A stretch of DNA of 64,000 nucleotides from Pseudidiomarina homiensis (GTDB taxonomy: Bacteria; Pseudomonadota; Gammaproteobacteria; Enterobacterales; Alteromonadaceae): positions 62,001-126,000 of the forward strand of contig NZ_PIPX01000001.1 of assembly GCF_003987225.1 (NCBI RefSeq), written 5' to 3'. The first letter of the stretch is position 1, and the number at the start of each line of letters is the position of its first letter. This document shows positions 19,741-28,846 of this stretch, piece after piece. Made by a program: the position numbers and the translations under genes. The notes below the pieces were generated by a model that saw nothing but the letters and a program-made list of their open reading frames with translations, was not told the DNA's origin and did no database searches.

Positions 19741-20004
19741 ATGAAAGCCACCGTCGCCCTTTTTGCTTTGGCCTTTGCTGCAACATCGTCTAGTGCTTTG
19801 GCCACTACGAAGACTGATCTTGAAGCTGCAATCGGCATGAGTTTGCATGCCCAAGCGCAACAAGTGAAACAACAACTTGATCAACAAAGCCGCGAAGAGC
19901 AGCTACGCCAGTTGGCCAAACTTCGTCACGCACAGTCGGAAACAGCAGTTATCATTGCCGACAACCGCCAAGTTGTGAAACCGCAGCGTCTTAAAGCTGA
20001 GTAA
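19741..20004 (+). CDS. small secreted protein of unknown function
   Basis: An 87-residue protein with a clear signal peptide (MKATVALFALAFAATSSSALA, cleavage near 21). The mature part of about 66 residues is helical, charged and rich in Gln and Lys (QQVKQQLDQQSREEQLRQL), probably a short coiled coil. I do not recognise a family. TAGGAG lies seven bases before the ATG. It follows a sigma-54-like promoter and precedes a 39-codon hydrophobic reading frame by five bases, in the place where pspG lies after dusA in enteric bacteria, but it has no likeness to PspG. Confidence 0.7.
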   Translation: MKATVALFALAFAATSSSALATTKTDLEAAIGMSLHAQAQQVKQQLDQQSREEQLRQLAKLRHAQSETAVIIADNRQVVKPQRLKAE

Positions 20005-20009
20005 TCGTT

Positions 20010-20129
20010 ATGGTTGATTACACTTCAGGTTGGTTACTTTTGCTTATGTTCGCACCGGTAGTAAGTACGGTGGTTGCTGGTGCGGTCGTTGCAATAAATC
20101 ATACGTTTAACGCCACTAACACAGGGTGA
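20010..20129 (+). CDS. candidate 39-residue single-pass membrane protein
   Basis: A short frame, ATG at 20010 to TGA at 20127-20129, encoding MVDYTSGWLLLLMFAPVV and onward through an Ala/Val-rich helix (residues 7-30) to a polar NHTFNATNTG end. It starts five bases after the previous stop, so it could be translated by coupling. No strong ribosome site is present (only GAG about nine bases upstream). The hydrophobic profile and compact spacing suggest a real small membrane protein, but the evidence is thin and no family is recognised. Confidence 0.4.
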   Translation: MVDYTSGWLLLLMFAPVVSTVVAGAVVAINHTFNATNTG

Positions 20130-20200
20130 TTTTTTCGCGCTTTCTGTGCTAGTCTGCTGTTCACTTACATAAGAATAAATCTTCATCAGAGGAACAAGCA

Positions 20201-21418
20201 GTGAACAAATACGCATGGTTAGGAATGGTCAGCGCTGTGAGCCTAGCGGTTAGTGCAACTCTGCACACCCCGGTCAACGCAGAAGAGTACAAAGCAAGTG
20301 AGCGCGCGGTGCAACTGGCGCAAGACAATATGCTTATTGATACGCACATCGACGTGCCATATCGCCTCACTGAGCACTGGGAAGATGTTACTAAAGCTAC
20401 CGCTAGTGGTGATTTTGATTACCCACGAGCAGTGGCGGGCGGTTTGAATGTACCGTTCATGTCGATCTACATTCCTGCTCAACTTGAGCAAACACCAGGT
20501 GCCAGCAAACAACTCGCACACCGTCTCATTGACAGTATGGAAGCACTCGCTTGGCGTGCGCCTGAGAAATTTGCAATGGCCTATGACGTTGCTGACGTTG
20601 AGGAACAATTTGAGCAAGGTCTTATGTCAATTGCTTTGGGTATGGAAAACGGCTCGCCGATGGAAGGCGACATGGCCAACCTAAAAGAATTCTACGATCG
20701 CGGCATTCGCTACATTACGTTGTCCCATTCACTTTCTAACCACATTGCGGATTCGTCTTACGATATTCGTCGGCAGTGGGATGGTTTAAGCCCGTTCGGT
20801 AAAGAGCTGGTGAAAGAAATGAACAACATCGGCATGATGATCGATATTTCACATGTTTCTGATGATGCCTTTTGGCAGACATTAGAAATTTCAGAAGCTC
20901 CTGTTATTGCCTCGCACTCATCTTTACGCCGCTATACGCCAGGTTTTGAACGTAATATGAGCGACGCTATGATCAAAGCGCTTGGTGAAAACGGTGGCGT
21001 GATCATGATCAACTTCGGCTCCACCTTTGTCACGCAGGCGGCTAACCGCTACCGCGACATGATCAATCAGCAAATTGAGCAAGTAAAAGCGAAATACGGT
21101 GAAGACAGTGAAGAAGCTAAAGCTCAAATTGCCGAATTGCAGAAGGACAACCCATTCCCATATGCCACCCTTGAGCAAGTGCTCGACCACATCGATCACG
21201 TGGTGAAACTTATCGGTATCGACCATGTTGGTATTGGTTCGGACTACGATGGTGTAGGCGATTCATTACCGGTCGGCTTGAAAGACGTGTCAACGTACCC
21301 GAACTTGGTGCAAGGTCTACTTGATCGCGACTACTCTGAAGCTGACATCAAGAAAATTCTAAACGAGAATTTACTCCGCGTCTGGCGCGAAGTCGAAGCC
21401 TACGCGGAACAACACTAA
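20201..21418 (+). CDS. secreted membrane-dipeptidase-family (M19) peptidase
   Basis: A 405-residue zinc dipeptidase of the renal dipeptidase family, exported by a signal peptide (about residues 1-28, ending PVNA). Metal-site motifs are present: DTHIDVPYR (about 47), the bridging Glu in ALGMENGSPMEG, LSHSLSNHIADSS, IDISHVSDDAFW and IASHSSLRRY, with GIGSDYDGVG near the C-terminus. Members cleave dipeptides, often with D-residues. The start is a GTG at 20201 preceded by GAGGAA. It is monocistronic, followed by a repeat-containing spacer. Confidence 0.92.
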   Translation: MNKYAWLGMVSAVSLAVSATLHTPVNAEEYKASERAVQLAQDNMLIDTHIDVPYRLTEHWEDVTKATASGDFDYPRAVAGGLNVPFMSIYIPAQLEQTPGASKQLAHRLIDSMEALAWRAPEKFAMAYDVADVEEQFEQGLMSIALGMENGSPMEGDMANLKEFYDRGIRYITLSHSLSNHIADSSYDIRRQWDGLSPFGKELVKEMNNIGMMIDISHVSDDAFWQTLEISEAPVIASHSSLRRYTPGFERNMSDAMIKALGENGGVIMINFGSTFVTQAANRYRDMINQQIEQVKAKYGEDSEEAKAQIAELQKDNPFPYATLEQVLDHIDHVVKLIGIDHVGIGSDYDGVGDSLPVGLKDVSTYPNLVQGLLDRDYSEADIKKILNENLLRVWREVEAYAEQH

Positions 21419-21420
21419 AG

Positions 21421-21540
21421 GCGTTGTTTGCTATTCGCTGTTCGTGAAAAGCGCTGTTTGCTATTCGCTGTTTGCTGTTTGTTTAGATCTTAAACAAAGA
21501 GTGAACGCAGTGAACGTGCGAATAGCGAACAGCGAATAAC
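21421..21540. repeat. dispersed repeat, two direct and one inverted copy
   Basis: TTTGCTATTCGCTGTT occurs at 21427-21442 and 21457-21472. A related inverted copy with AATAGCGAACAGCGAATAAC lies at 21521-21540, so the RNA or DNA can fold into a long hairpin around GTTTAGATCTTAAAC (21481-21495). Similar units occur at 42284-42314 and 57206-57284. This fills the gap between the dipeptidase gene and the S10 promoter. Confidence 0.75.
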
Positions 21541-21544
21541 AGGT

Positions 21545-21572
21545 TTGCTTTTAAGTCATTTCCGTGTATAAT
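21545..21572 (+). promoter_or_regulatory. S10 operon promoter
   Basis: TTGCTT (21545-21550), a 16-base spacer and a consensus TATAAT (21567-21572), followed by a GC-rich discriminator ATTCGCCGCC-like start region. It begins immediately after the repeat element. Confidence 0.65.
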
Positions 21573-21592
21573 TCGCCGCCACAGTTGTTGAT

Positions 21593-21709
21593 CCCTACGT
21601 AGGGCGCAACGCTGTAAGTTAGGTTGCCACAGCAATCCCGATAGGGGATTGAATGTTGATTCGTTGAAAATACCTCGCCCGGTATGCTGCCAGGGTGCAG
21701 GTTTTTTTT
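21593..21709 (+). promoter_or_regulatory. S10 operon leader with L4-type attenuator
   Basis: The roughly 175-base untranslated leader holds CCCTACGTAGGG (21593-21604), AATCCC/GGGATT (21634-21650), and a final hairpin of CCTCGCCC against GGGTGCAGG followed by eight T residues (21702-21709), 46 bases before rpsJ. In E. coli, L4 binds the S10 leader and causes termination at a U-rich hairpin before rpsJ. The same order of elements is seen here; control by L4 is inferred from that family knowledge. Confidence 0.65.
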
Positions 21710-21749
21710 CTGTGCTCTTTTTTAAATGCTCTTTATTTTGAGGCTTTGA

Positions 21750-22067
<318 letters not shown>

Positions 22068-22105
22068 GCGGGCAGTAATAGGATTACACACGAGAGGTTT
22101 TAACA

Positions 22106-22750
22106 ATGGCTATTGGTCTAGTCGGTCGTAAAGTAGGAATGACACGTGTCTTCCAAGAAGACGGCGCTTCTGTACCTGTTACTGTGATTGAAGTGACTGC
22201 TAACCGTGTGACTCAGGTTAAAACTGAGGAAACAGACGGCTATCGTGCGCTTCAAGTTACAACAGGTGACAAAAAGGCGAACCGCGTAAACAAACCAGCT
22301 GCTGGTCACTTTGCGAAAGCAGGTGTCGAAGCAGGTCGTGGTCTCTGGGAATTCCGCCTAGAAGACGGCGAAGGTGAAGATTTCGCAGTAGGTTCAGAAA
22401 TCACCGTAGAAATTTTTGCGGACACCAAAAAAGTAGACGTTACCGGCACCTCTAAAGGTAAAGGTTTCCAAGGTGCTGTTAAGCGCTGGAATTTCCGTAC
22501 TCAGGACGCTACCCATGGTAACTCGTTGTCACATCGTGCACCGGGTTCTATCGGGCAAAACCAGTCTCCTGGTCGGGTATTCAAAGGCAAGAAAATGGCA
22601 GGCCAAATGGGTAACAAACAAATTACCGTACAGACGCTTGATATCGTACGTGTAGACGCTGAGCGTGGTTTGTTGCTGATTCGCGGCGCTGTCCCTGGTG
22701 CTACTGGCGGTGATGTCATCATCAAGCCAGCAGTCAAGGCTAAGGCGTAA
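22106..22750 (+). CDS. rplC: 50S ribosomal protein L3
   Basis: A 214-residue L3, an early assembly protein whose loop reaches the peptidyl-transferase centre. [20 protein letters not shown] opens the protein; the loop region has [13 protein letters not shown] and [20 protein letters not shown], which includes the Gln methylated by PrmB in E. coli. GAGAGG precedes the ATG. Confidence 0.99.
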   Translation: MAIGLVGRKVGMTRVFQEDGASVPVTVIEVTANRVTQVKTEETDGYRALQVTTGDKKANRVNKPAAGHFAKAGVEAGRGLWEFRLEDGEGEDFAVGSEITVEIFADTKKVDVTGTSKGKGFQGAVKRWNFRTQDATHGNSLSHRAPGSIGQNQSPGRVFKGKKMAGQMGNKQITVQTLDIVRVDAERGLLLIRGAVPGATGGDVIIKPAVKAKA

Positions 22751-22768
22751 CGTCTGAGGAGAATGGTG

Positions 22769-23374
22769 ATGGAATTAACATTGAAAGACGCAAAAGGCGC
22801 TCTTGAAGTTTCCGAAGCTACCTTTGGACGTGAGTTCAACGAAGCTTTGATTCATCAAGTCGTTGTCGCTTATGCTGCAGGCGCTCGTCAGGGCACCAAA
22901 GCACAAAAGACGCGTTCTGAAGTAGCTGGCGGTGGCAAAAAGCCATGGCGCCAAAAAGGTACTGGCCGTGCTCGCGCAGGTACTATCCGTAGCCCAATCT
23001 GGCGCTCTGGTGGTACTACTTTTGCAGCGAAACCACGTAACCACGACCAAAAAGTAAACAAGAAAATGTACCGCGGCGCGATGCAAAGCATCTTGTCTGA
23101 ACTGGTTCGTCAGGACCGTTTAATCGTGGTCGAAAGCTTTGGTGTTGATTCACCAAAGACGAAGCAGTTGGCTGCTAAACTGAAAGAAATGGAATTGAAC
23201 GACGTGTTGATCGTGACGAAAGAACTTGATGAAAACTTGTTCTTGGCATCACGCAACTTGCACAAAGTTGACGCACGTGACGTTCAAGCTGTTGACCCAG
23301 TAAGCCTTATTGCTTTTGAAAAAGTTCTGATGACTGCGGACGCAGTTAAGCAACTTGAGGAGGCTTTAGCATGA
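22769..23374 (+). CDS. rplD: 50S ribosomal protein L4
   Basis: A 201-residue L4, exactly the E. coli length when read from the ATG at 22769 ([20 protein letters not shown]). An in-frame ATG at 22763 is too close to the GAGGA ribosome site. The extended loop [18 protein letters not shown], which lines the exit tunnel, is intact. In E. coli L4 represses its own operon, which fits the attenuator in the leader. Its stop overlaps the start of rplW. Confidence 0.98.
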   Translation: MELTLKDAKGALEVSEATFGREFNEALIHQVVVAYAAGARQGTKAQKTRSEVAGGGKKPWRQKGTGRARAGTIRSPIWRSGGTTFAAKPRNHDQKVNKKMYRGAMQSILSELVRQDRLIVVESFGVDSPKTKQLAAKLKEMELNDVLIVTKELDENLFLASRNLHKVDARDVQAVDPVSLIAFEKVLMTADAVKQLEEALA

Positions 23375-23673
23375 TGCGCGAAGAACGTTTATTAAAAGTG
23401 ATCATTGCTCCTCACGTTTCAGAAAAATCGACGGTTGCTGCAGAAACTGCAAACACCGTGGTTTTCAAAGTTGCTACTGACGCAAACAAAGCTGAAATCA
23501 AAGCAGCAGTTGAAAAACTGTTCGAGGTTGAAGTTGAAGGCGTTCGTACTGTCAACGTGAAAGGCAAAACCAAACGTACCGGCATGCGCTTCGGTAAGCG
23601 TAGTGACTGGAAAAAAGCCTATGTCACCCTGAAAGAAGGTGCTGACATCGACTTCGTCGGCGGCGCTGAGTAA
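23371..23673 (+). CDS. rplW: 50S ribosomal protein L23
   Basis: A 100-residue L23 at the tunnel exit, the docking site for trigger factor and SRP. The opening [18 protein letters not shown], the closing DFVGGAE and the length agree with E. coli. A four-base overlap joins it to rplD. Confidence 0.98.
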   Translation: MMREERLLKVIIAPHVSEKSTVAAETANTVVFKVATDANKAEIKAAVEKLFEVEVEGVRTVNVKGKTKRTGMRFGKRSDWKKAYVTLKEGADIDFVGGAE

Positions 23674-23687
23674 GAGGAGGAATTCAC

Positions 23688-24512
23688 ATGGCATTAGTTA
23701 AGTGTAAGCCTACGTCTCCAGGTCGTCGCCACGTCGTTAAAGTGGTAAACGAAGACCTGTACAAAGGTAAACCTTACGCGCCTTTGTTGGATAAAAACAA
23801 CAAGAAAGGCGGTCGTAATAACAATGGTCGTATTACTGTTCGTCACATCGGCGGTGGTCACAAGCATCACTACCGTATGATCGACTTTAAACGCGACAAA
23901 GACGGTATCCCTGCGAAAGTTGAGCGTTTGGAATATGATCCAAACCGTTCAGCAAACATCGCATTGGTTCTGTATGCAGACGGTGAACGTCGCTACATTC
24001 TTGCTCCTAAGGGCATGAAAGCTGGTGATCAAATTCAGTCTGGTTCAGATGCACCGATCAAAGCGGGTAACACCTTACCACTGCGTAACATTCCAGTAGG
24101 TTCTGTGGTACACGCAATCGAAATGAAACCTGGTAAAGGTGCTCAGTTGGCGCGTTCAGCTGGTGCTTATGTACAGGTTTTGGCTCGCGATGGCGGCTAC
24201 GTGACTTTACGTCTGCGTTCTGGCGAAATGCGCCGAATTCAGTCGGATTGCCGTGCAACCATCGGTGAAGTAGGCAACGCAGAACACATGCTGCGTCAAT
24301 TGGGTAAAGCTGGTGCGAAGCGCTGGCGTGGTGTTCGTCCTACCGTTCGTGGTGTGGCGATGAACCCAGTTGATCACCCGCATGGTGGTGGTGAAGGCCG
24401 TACTTCAGGTGGTCGTCATCCGGTTACTCCTTGGGGTACACCGACTAAGGGTTATAAGACCCGTAAGAACAAGCGTACTGATAAGTTCATCGTACGTCGT
24501 CGCAACAAATAA
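23688..24512 (+). CDS. rplB: 50S ribosomal protein L2
   Basis: A 274-residue L2, needed for subunit association and peptidyl-transferase assembly. [19 protein letters not shown] at the start and the C-terminal [20 protein letters not shown], with the critical His, are diagnostic. GAGGAGG lies upstream of the ATG. Confidence 0.99.
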   Translation: MALVKCKPTSPGRRHVVKVVNEDLYKGKPYAPLLDKNNKKGGRNNNGRITVRHIGGGHKHHYRMIDFKRDKDGIPAKVERLEYDPNRSANIALVLYADGERRYILAPKGMKAGDQIQSGSDAPIKAGNTLPLRNIPVGSVVHAIEMKPGKGAQLARSAGAYVQVLARDGGYVTLRLRSGEMRRIQSDCRATIGEVGNAEHMLRQLGKAGAKRWRGVRPTVRGVAMNPVDHPHGGGEGRTSGGRHPVTPWGTPTKGYKTRKNKRTDKFIVRRRNK

Positions 24513-24528
24513 GAGTTGAGGATTAAAC

Positions 24529-24807
24529 ATGCCACGTTCTCTTAAAAAAGGTCCATTTATTGACCTTCACCTGTTAAAGAAGGTGGAGAAAGCGTTGGAA
24601 GCCGGTGACAAAAAGCCTATTAAGACTTGGTCCCGTCGTTCAATGATTATCCCTGATATGATCGGCCTTACTATCGCTGTTCATAACGGTCGCCAACACG
24701 TGCCAGTTTTCGTTTCTGACGAAATGATTGGTCACAAGCTTGGTGAATTTGCACCAACCCGCACTTATCGTGGCCACGCCGCTGATAAGAAAGCCAAGAA
24801 ACGCTAA
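24529..24807 (+). CDS. rpsS: 30S ribosomal protein S19
   Basis: A 92-residue S19 of the 30S head. [22 protein letters not shown] and [23 protein letters not shown] are typical, and the basic C-terminus is present. It lies 16 bases after rplB. Confidence 0.99.
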   Translation: MPRSLKKGPFIDLHLLKKVEKALEAGDKKPIKTWSRRSMIIPDMIGLTIAVHNGRQHVPVFVSDEMIGHKLGEFAPTRTYRGHAADKKAKKR

Positions 24808-24819
24808 GGGAGAGTTGAG

Positions 24820-25152
24820 ATGGAAGCTATTGCTATTCACAAGTTTGCTCGCCTTTCTGCGCAAAAAGGCCGGTTGGTTGCTGACCAGATTCGCGGTTTA
24901 CCAGTAGCGAAAGCGCTGGATGTTCTGAACTACAGCCCTAAAGACGCAGCTGGTCTGCTGAAAAAGGTGTTGGAGTCAGCTATCGCGAATGCTGAACACA
25001 ACGAAGGTGCCGACATCGACGAGTTGAAGGTTGCTAAAGTAATGGTTGACGAAGGTCCTACCATGAAACGCATCAAGCCTCGTGCGAAAGGTCGTGCTGA
25101 TCGTATCTTTAAGCGTACCAGCCACATTACTGTGGTTGTATCAGATAGCTAG
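24820..25152 (+). CDS. rplV: 50S ribosomal protein L22
   Basis: A 110-residue L22, same length as in E. coli, with its beta-hairpin reaching the tunnel constriction ([18 protein letters not shown]). That hairpin is where macrolide-resistance changes occur in the family; nothing unusual is seen here. Confidence 0.99.
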   Translation: MEAIAIHKFARLSAQKGRLVADQIRGLPVAKALDVLNYSPKDAAGLLKKVLESAIANAEHNEGADIDELKVAKVMVDEGPTMKRIKPRAKGRADRIFKRTSHITVVVSDS

Positions 25153-25162
25153 GAGATAAGTT

Positions 25163-25849
25163 ATGGGTCAGAAAGTACATCCTAATGGTATTCGCCTAGG
25201 TATCACCAAGCCATGGAATGCAACCTGGTTCGCGAATACAAAAGATTTTGCCGATAACCTGCACAGTGATCACCAGGTGCGTGAATTACTTCGCAAGAAA
25301 CTAAGCAACGCTTCAGTTTCGCGCATTGTGATTGAGCGTCCTGCGAAAAGCATCCGTGTCACCATTCATACTGCACGCCCAGGCGTGGTCATCGGTAAGA
25401 AAGGTGAAGATGTTGAGAAACTGCGTCAAGCAGTCTCTAAATTGACTGGCGTACCAGCTCAAATCAACATTTCAGAAGTGCGTAAGCCTGAATTGGATGC
25501 GCAGCTGGTTGGTGAAAACATTGCTGGACAGCTTGAGCGTCGTGTAATGTTCCGTCGTGCGATGAAGCGCGCGGTACAAAACGCAATGCGTCTTGGTGCC
25601 AAGGGTATCAAAGTGGAAGTTAGCGGTCGTTTAGGCGGTGCAGAAATTGCTCGTACTGAGTGGTACCGTGAAGGTCGCGTACCGCTGCACACATTGCGTG
25701 CAGACATCGATTACGCAACTGCAGAAGCTAGCACCACTTACGGTATCATCGGTGTGAAAGTTTGGATCTTCCGTGGTGAAGTACTGGGCGGTATGCCAGT
25801 TGAAGAAAAGCCACAAGCTCCAGCGAAACGCCCTAAAGGCCGTAAGTAA
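25163..25849 (+). CDS. rpsC: 30S ribosomal protein S3
   Basis: A 228-residue S3 at the mRNA entry site. It has [19 protein letters not shown], a KH domain with [16 protein letters not shown], and the C-terminal domain with [20 protein letters not shown]. Eleven bases follow rplV. Confidence 0.99.
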   Translation: MGQKVHPNGIRLGITKPWNATWFANTKDFADNLHSDHQVRELLRKKLSNASVSRIVIERPAKSIRVTIHTARPGVVIGKKGEDVEKLRQAVSKLTGVPAQINISEVRKPELDAQLVGENIAGQLERRVMFRRAMKRAVQNAMRLGAKGIKVEVSGRLGGAEIARTEWYREGRVPLHTLRADIDYATAEASTTYGIIGVKVWIFRGEVLGGMPVEEKPQAPAKRPKGRK

Positions 25850-25860
25850 GGAGATACTAA

Positions 25861-26274
25861 ATGTTACAACCAAAGCGTACAAAATTCCGTAAGGTTCACA
25901 AAGGCCGCAACCGTGGTCTGGCGCAAGCAGGTAACAAAGTTAGCTTCGGTACTTTCGGTTTGAAAGCTGTTGACCGTGGTCGTATGACTGCGCGTCAAAT
26001 CGAAGCGGCTCGTCGTGCCATGACGCGTCACGTGAAACGTCAGGGTAAAATTTGGATCCGCGTGTTCCCTGATAAGCCAATTACCAAAAAGCCTCTTGAG
26101 GTTCGTATGGGTAAAGGTAAAGGTAGCGTGGAATACTGGGTAGCTCAAATTCAGCCAGGCCGTGTCCTGTATGAAATCGACGGTGTTTCGGAAGAGCTAG
26201 CGCGTGAAGCGTTCACTCTTGCGGCACGTAAGCTGCCATTCAAAACCATCTTTGTATCTCGGACGGTGATGTAA
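25861..26274 (+). CDS. rplP: 50S ribosomal protein L16
   Basis: A 137-residue L16 near the A-site tRNA elbow. [21 protein letters not shown] and the [20 protein letters not shown] loop are diagnostic. Its stop overlaps the rpmC start by one base. Confidence 0.99.
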   Translation: MLQPKRTKFRKVHKGRNRGLAQAGNKVSFGTFGLKAVDRGRMTARQIEAARRAMTRHVKRQGKIWIRVFPDKPITKKPLEVRMGKGKGSVEYWVAQIQPGRVLYEIDGVSEELAREAFTLAARKLPFKTIFVSRTVM

Positions 26275-26465
26275 TGAAAGCGAACGAACTGAATGATAAA
26301 ACCGTTGAGCAGCTGCAAGAAGAATTGCTGGGTTTGCGTCGTGAGCAGTTTAATCTGCGTATGCAAGCAGCGACTGGTCAGCTGAATCAAACTCACATGT
26401 TGAAGCAAGTGCGTCGTGATATCGCACGTGTGAAAACTATTCTGAATCAGAAGGCAGGTGCGTAA
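26274..26465 (+). CDS. rpmC: 50S ribosomal protein L29
   Basis: A 63-residue helical L29 at the tunnel exit next to L23. [30 protein letters not shown]-type sequence and the C-terminal [11 protein letters not shown] are typical. It overlaps both neighbours by one base. Confidence 0.98.
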   Translation: MKANELNDKTVEQLQEELLGLRREQFNLRMQAATGQLNQTHMLKQVRRDIARVKTILNQKAGA

Positions 26466-26728
26466 TGGCTGAAGAAAAACGTGTTCGTACTCTGCAAGGT
26501 CGTGTAATCAGTGACAAGATGGACAAGTCTATCACTGTTGCTGTTGAGCGTCGGGTGAAACACCCTGTATATGGTAAGTACATTTCTCGTACTACCAAGT
26601 TACATGCTCACGACGAAGACAACTCGTGCAAAATGGGCGATACCGTGATTATTCGCGAAACGCGTCCAGTATCTAAGACCAAGTCTTGGGCACTTGTTGA
26701 AATTGTAGAGCGCGCTGAAGTTATCTAA
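26465..26728 (+). CDS. rpsQ: 30S ribosomal protein S17
   Basis: An 87-residue OB-fold S17 that binds 16S rRNA early in assembly. [27 protein letters not shown]-type sequence is diagnostic. It is the last gene of the S10 operon here: a terminator follows 24 bases later, and rplN, which normally continues into the spc operon in gammaproteobacteria, is absent. Confidence 0.98.
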   Translation: MAEEKRVRTLQGRVISDKMDKSITVAVERRVKHPVYGKYISRTTKLHAHDEDNSCKMGDTVIIRETRPVSKTKSWALVEIVERAEVI

Positions 26729-26752
26729 GTTTTAGATAGCAAAAACGCTTAA

Positions 26753-26785
26753 AAAAGGCCTCCCTTTGTGGAGGCCTTTTTATTT
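26753..26785 (+). terminator. terminator of the S10 operon
   Basis: AAAAGGCCTCC pairs with GGAGGCCTTTT around a CTTTGT-type loop, with a T-rich tail to 26785. The stem is symmetric enough to act on the reverse strand as well. Confidence 0.9.
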
Positions 26786-26800
26786 GTATTGTGATCGAAA

Positions 26801-26829
26801 TTCGCAACCTGCTCATAACCCTCTATAAT
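26801..26829 (+). promoter_or_regulatory. promoter for the BCCT transporter
   Basis: TTCGCA (26801-26806), a 17-base spacer and consensus TATAAT (26824-26829), 34 bases before the start codon. Confidence 0.55.
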
Positions 26830-26863
26830 AAATGGAAAATCATAACAACTGGGAGAATCGAGC

Positions 26864-28837
26864 ATGGAGTCGAGCGAGAAAGCCCGTCTAAACCCCCCCG
26901 TCTTTTATAGTGCGGCGGGACTCATCTTTATCATCTTATTATTTTCGAGTGTTTTTCCTGAAGCGGCCTCTGGCACTTTCGACACAATTCAAGCGGCGAT
27001 TATTGCCAATGCGAGTTGGTTCTACGTAACCGCCGTTGCCGTTATCTTGTTGTCGGTGGTGTACTTAGGCTTTTCACGGTTTGGTACAATAAAACTTGGC
27101 CCCGATCATTCGAGTCCAGACTATTCCAAGCTCACCTGGTTTTCGATGCTGTTTTCAGCCGGTATGGGTATCGGCTTGATGTTTTTCGGTGTGGCCGAAC
27201 CAGTGATGCACTTTCTTGCGCCGCCGGTGGTTGAGGCCGGCACCGTCGAAGCAGCGCGTGAAGCAATGAAGATAACGTTCTTCCATTGGGGACTCCACGC
27301 CTGGGCTATTTACGCTATTGTCGCACTTATCTTGGCGTTTTTCGCCTATCGTCACGGCTTACCATTGACGTTGCGCTCGGCACTTTATCCGTTAATTGGC
27401 GAACGCATTTACGGGCCAATTGGTCATGCTGTTGACGTTTTTGCGGTGATTGGCACGGTGTTTGGTGTTGCTACATCGTTGGGCTTCGGCGTTGCGCAGG
27501 TCAACTCTGGCTTAGGCTATCTATTCGGCGTTCCGGTGTCGGATATGGTGCAAGTTGGTTTGATCATTGGTGTCACCTGCCTAGCCATCATTTCGGTGAC
27601 AACCGGCTTGGATAAAGGCATCCGTCGTTTGTCTGAACTGAATATGGGGCTTGCGGTATTGTTACTGCTCTTCGTCCTTATTGCAGGGCCTACGGTATTC
27701 TTATTACAAGCGTTTGTGCAAAATACCGGCGCTTATGTCTCTGAAATCGTTGGCAATACTTTTAATTTATTTGCCTATGAGAAGACCGACTGGATTGGCG
27801 GTTGGACGGTTTTCTATTGGGGCTGGTGGTTAAGTTGGGCACCGTTCGTTGGTTTGTTCATTGCCCGCGTATCGCGTGGACGTACTATTCGTGAGTTCGT
27901 GCTTGGTGTGCTCCTCGTGCCCGCAGGCTTCACCCTTATGTGGATGACATTCTTTGGTAACTCTGCCATTGATATGATTTTGAACCAAGGTGCCGACCAG
28001 CTGGGTGAGTTGGTGCAAAACGATACGCCAGTCGCGCTCTTTGCGTTCTTAGAACAGTTCCCGTTTAGCACATTCTTGTCAGGACTTGCTACGATCATGG
28101 TGATCGTGTTCTTTGTCACGTCGTCAGACTCAGGCTCTATGGTCGTTGATATGCTGTGTTCCAATGGCCGCGATGACACACCAGTGTGGCAGCGTATTTT
28201 CTGGGCCAGTGGCGAGGGTGTTGTCGCTATCGTGCTCTTGCTTGCGGGTGGTTTGGGTGCCTTACAGACCATGGCCATCGCAGCGGCATTGCCCTTTACG
28301 ATTATTCTGATGATCACCACCTTTGGCTTGATCAAAGCATTACGCATTGATGTGCACAAGAAAGATGCACTGCAGAACAATTATCTGACCGGCTCAGCCT
28401 TGAGCAACAAGAATTGGCGAGAACGCTTACACAACATTATCGACTTTCCAAGTAAGCAAGTGGGGCAGCGCTTTTTACAGCAAGTCGTGAAGCCTGCTTT
28501 TGATGACGTTGCTGAAGAAATGAAAGCCAGCGGACTGACGGTGCAGTTGACCATAGACGACAGTGAAGCGATGGAGTTTAGAGTTATCCATGGCGATGAA
28601 ATTGACTTTATTTATCAAGTTCATTTAGTCAGCCACATCCAACCTGCGTTCATTCATGCTGATGGCGAAGAACAGCCAACAGAAGTGAGTGAAGAGCAGA
28701 AATATTATCGCGCGGAAGTTCATTTACGCGAAGGTGGTCAAGACTACGATATTCTTGGTTGGTCGCGTGATGCAGTGATTGGTGATGTTATTGATCACTA
28801 CCATAAGCATATGCATTTCTTGCATGTGTTGCGGTAA
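26864..28837 (+). CDS. BCCT-family (betaine/choline/carnitine) transporter
   Basis: A 657-residue secondary transporter with about twelve membrane helices and a soluble C-terminal tail of roughly 150 residues after about residue 500. The family signature WTVFYWGWWLSWAPFVGLF and ISRGRT-like VSRGRTIREFV are present. Helix 3 reads GMGIGLMFFGVAEP. In the family this glycine form is associated with sodium-coupled carriers such as BetP, whereas proton-coupled BetT has Asp in place of the last Gly. The long tail resembles BetT-type osmosensing tails. Likely substrates are choline or glycine betaine, as expected in a salt-adapted organism; the exact one is not determined. It is followed nine bases later by a porin gene. 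Confidence 0.9.
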   Translation: MESSEKARLNPPVFYSAAGLIFIILLFSSVFPEAASGTFDTIQAAIIANASWFYVTAVAVILLSVVYLGFSRFGTIKLGPDHSSPDYSKLTWFSMLFSAGMGIGLMFFGVAEPVMHFLAPPVVEAGTVEAAREAMKITFFHWGLHAWAIYAIVALILAFFAYRHGLPLTLRSALYPLIGERIYGPIGHAVDVFAVIGTVFGVATSLGFGVAQVNSGLGYLFGVPVSDMVQVGLIIGVTCLAIISVTTGLDKGIRRLSELNMGLAVLLLLFVLIAGPTVFLLQAFVQNTGAYVSEIVGNTFNLFAYEKTDWIGGWTVFYWGWWLSWAPFVGLFIARVSRGRTIREFVLGVLLVPAGFTLMWMTFFGNSAIDMILNQGADQLGELVQNDTPVALFAFLEQFPFSTFLSGLATIMVIVFFVTSSDSGSMVVDMLCSNGRDDTPVWQRIFWASGEGVVAIVLLLAGGLGALQTMAIAAALPFTIILMITTFGLIKALRIDVHKKDALQNNYLTGSALSNKNWRERLHNIIDFPSKQVGQRFLQQVVKPAFDDVAEEMKASGLTVQLTIDDSEAMEFRVIHGDEIDFIYQVHLVSHIQPAFIHADGEEQPTEVSEEQKYYRAEVHLREGGQDYDILGWSRDAVIGDVIDHYHKHMHFLHVLR

Positions 28838-28846
28838 GGAGGGCAT

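Noticed and set aside
27814-28380. Reverse 188-codon frame inside the BCCT gene
   Set aside because: Antisense to conserved transporter helices; its composition is low in hydrophobic order and it has no start signal.
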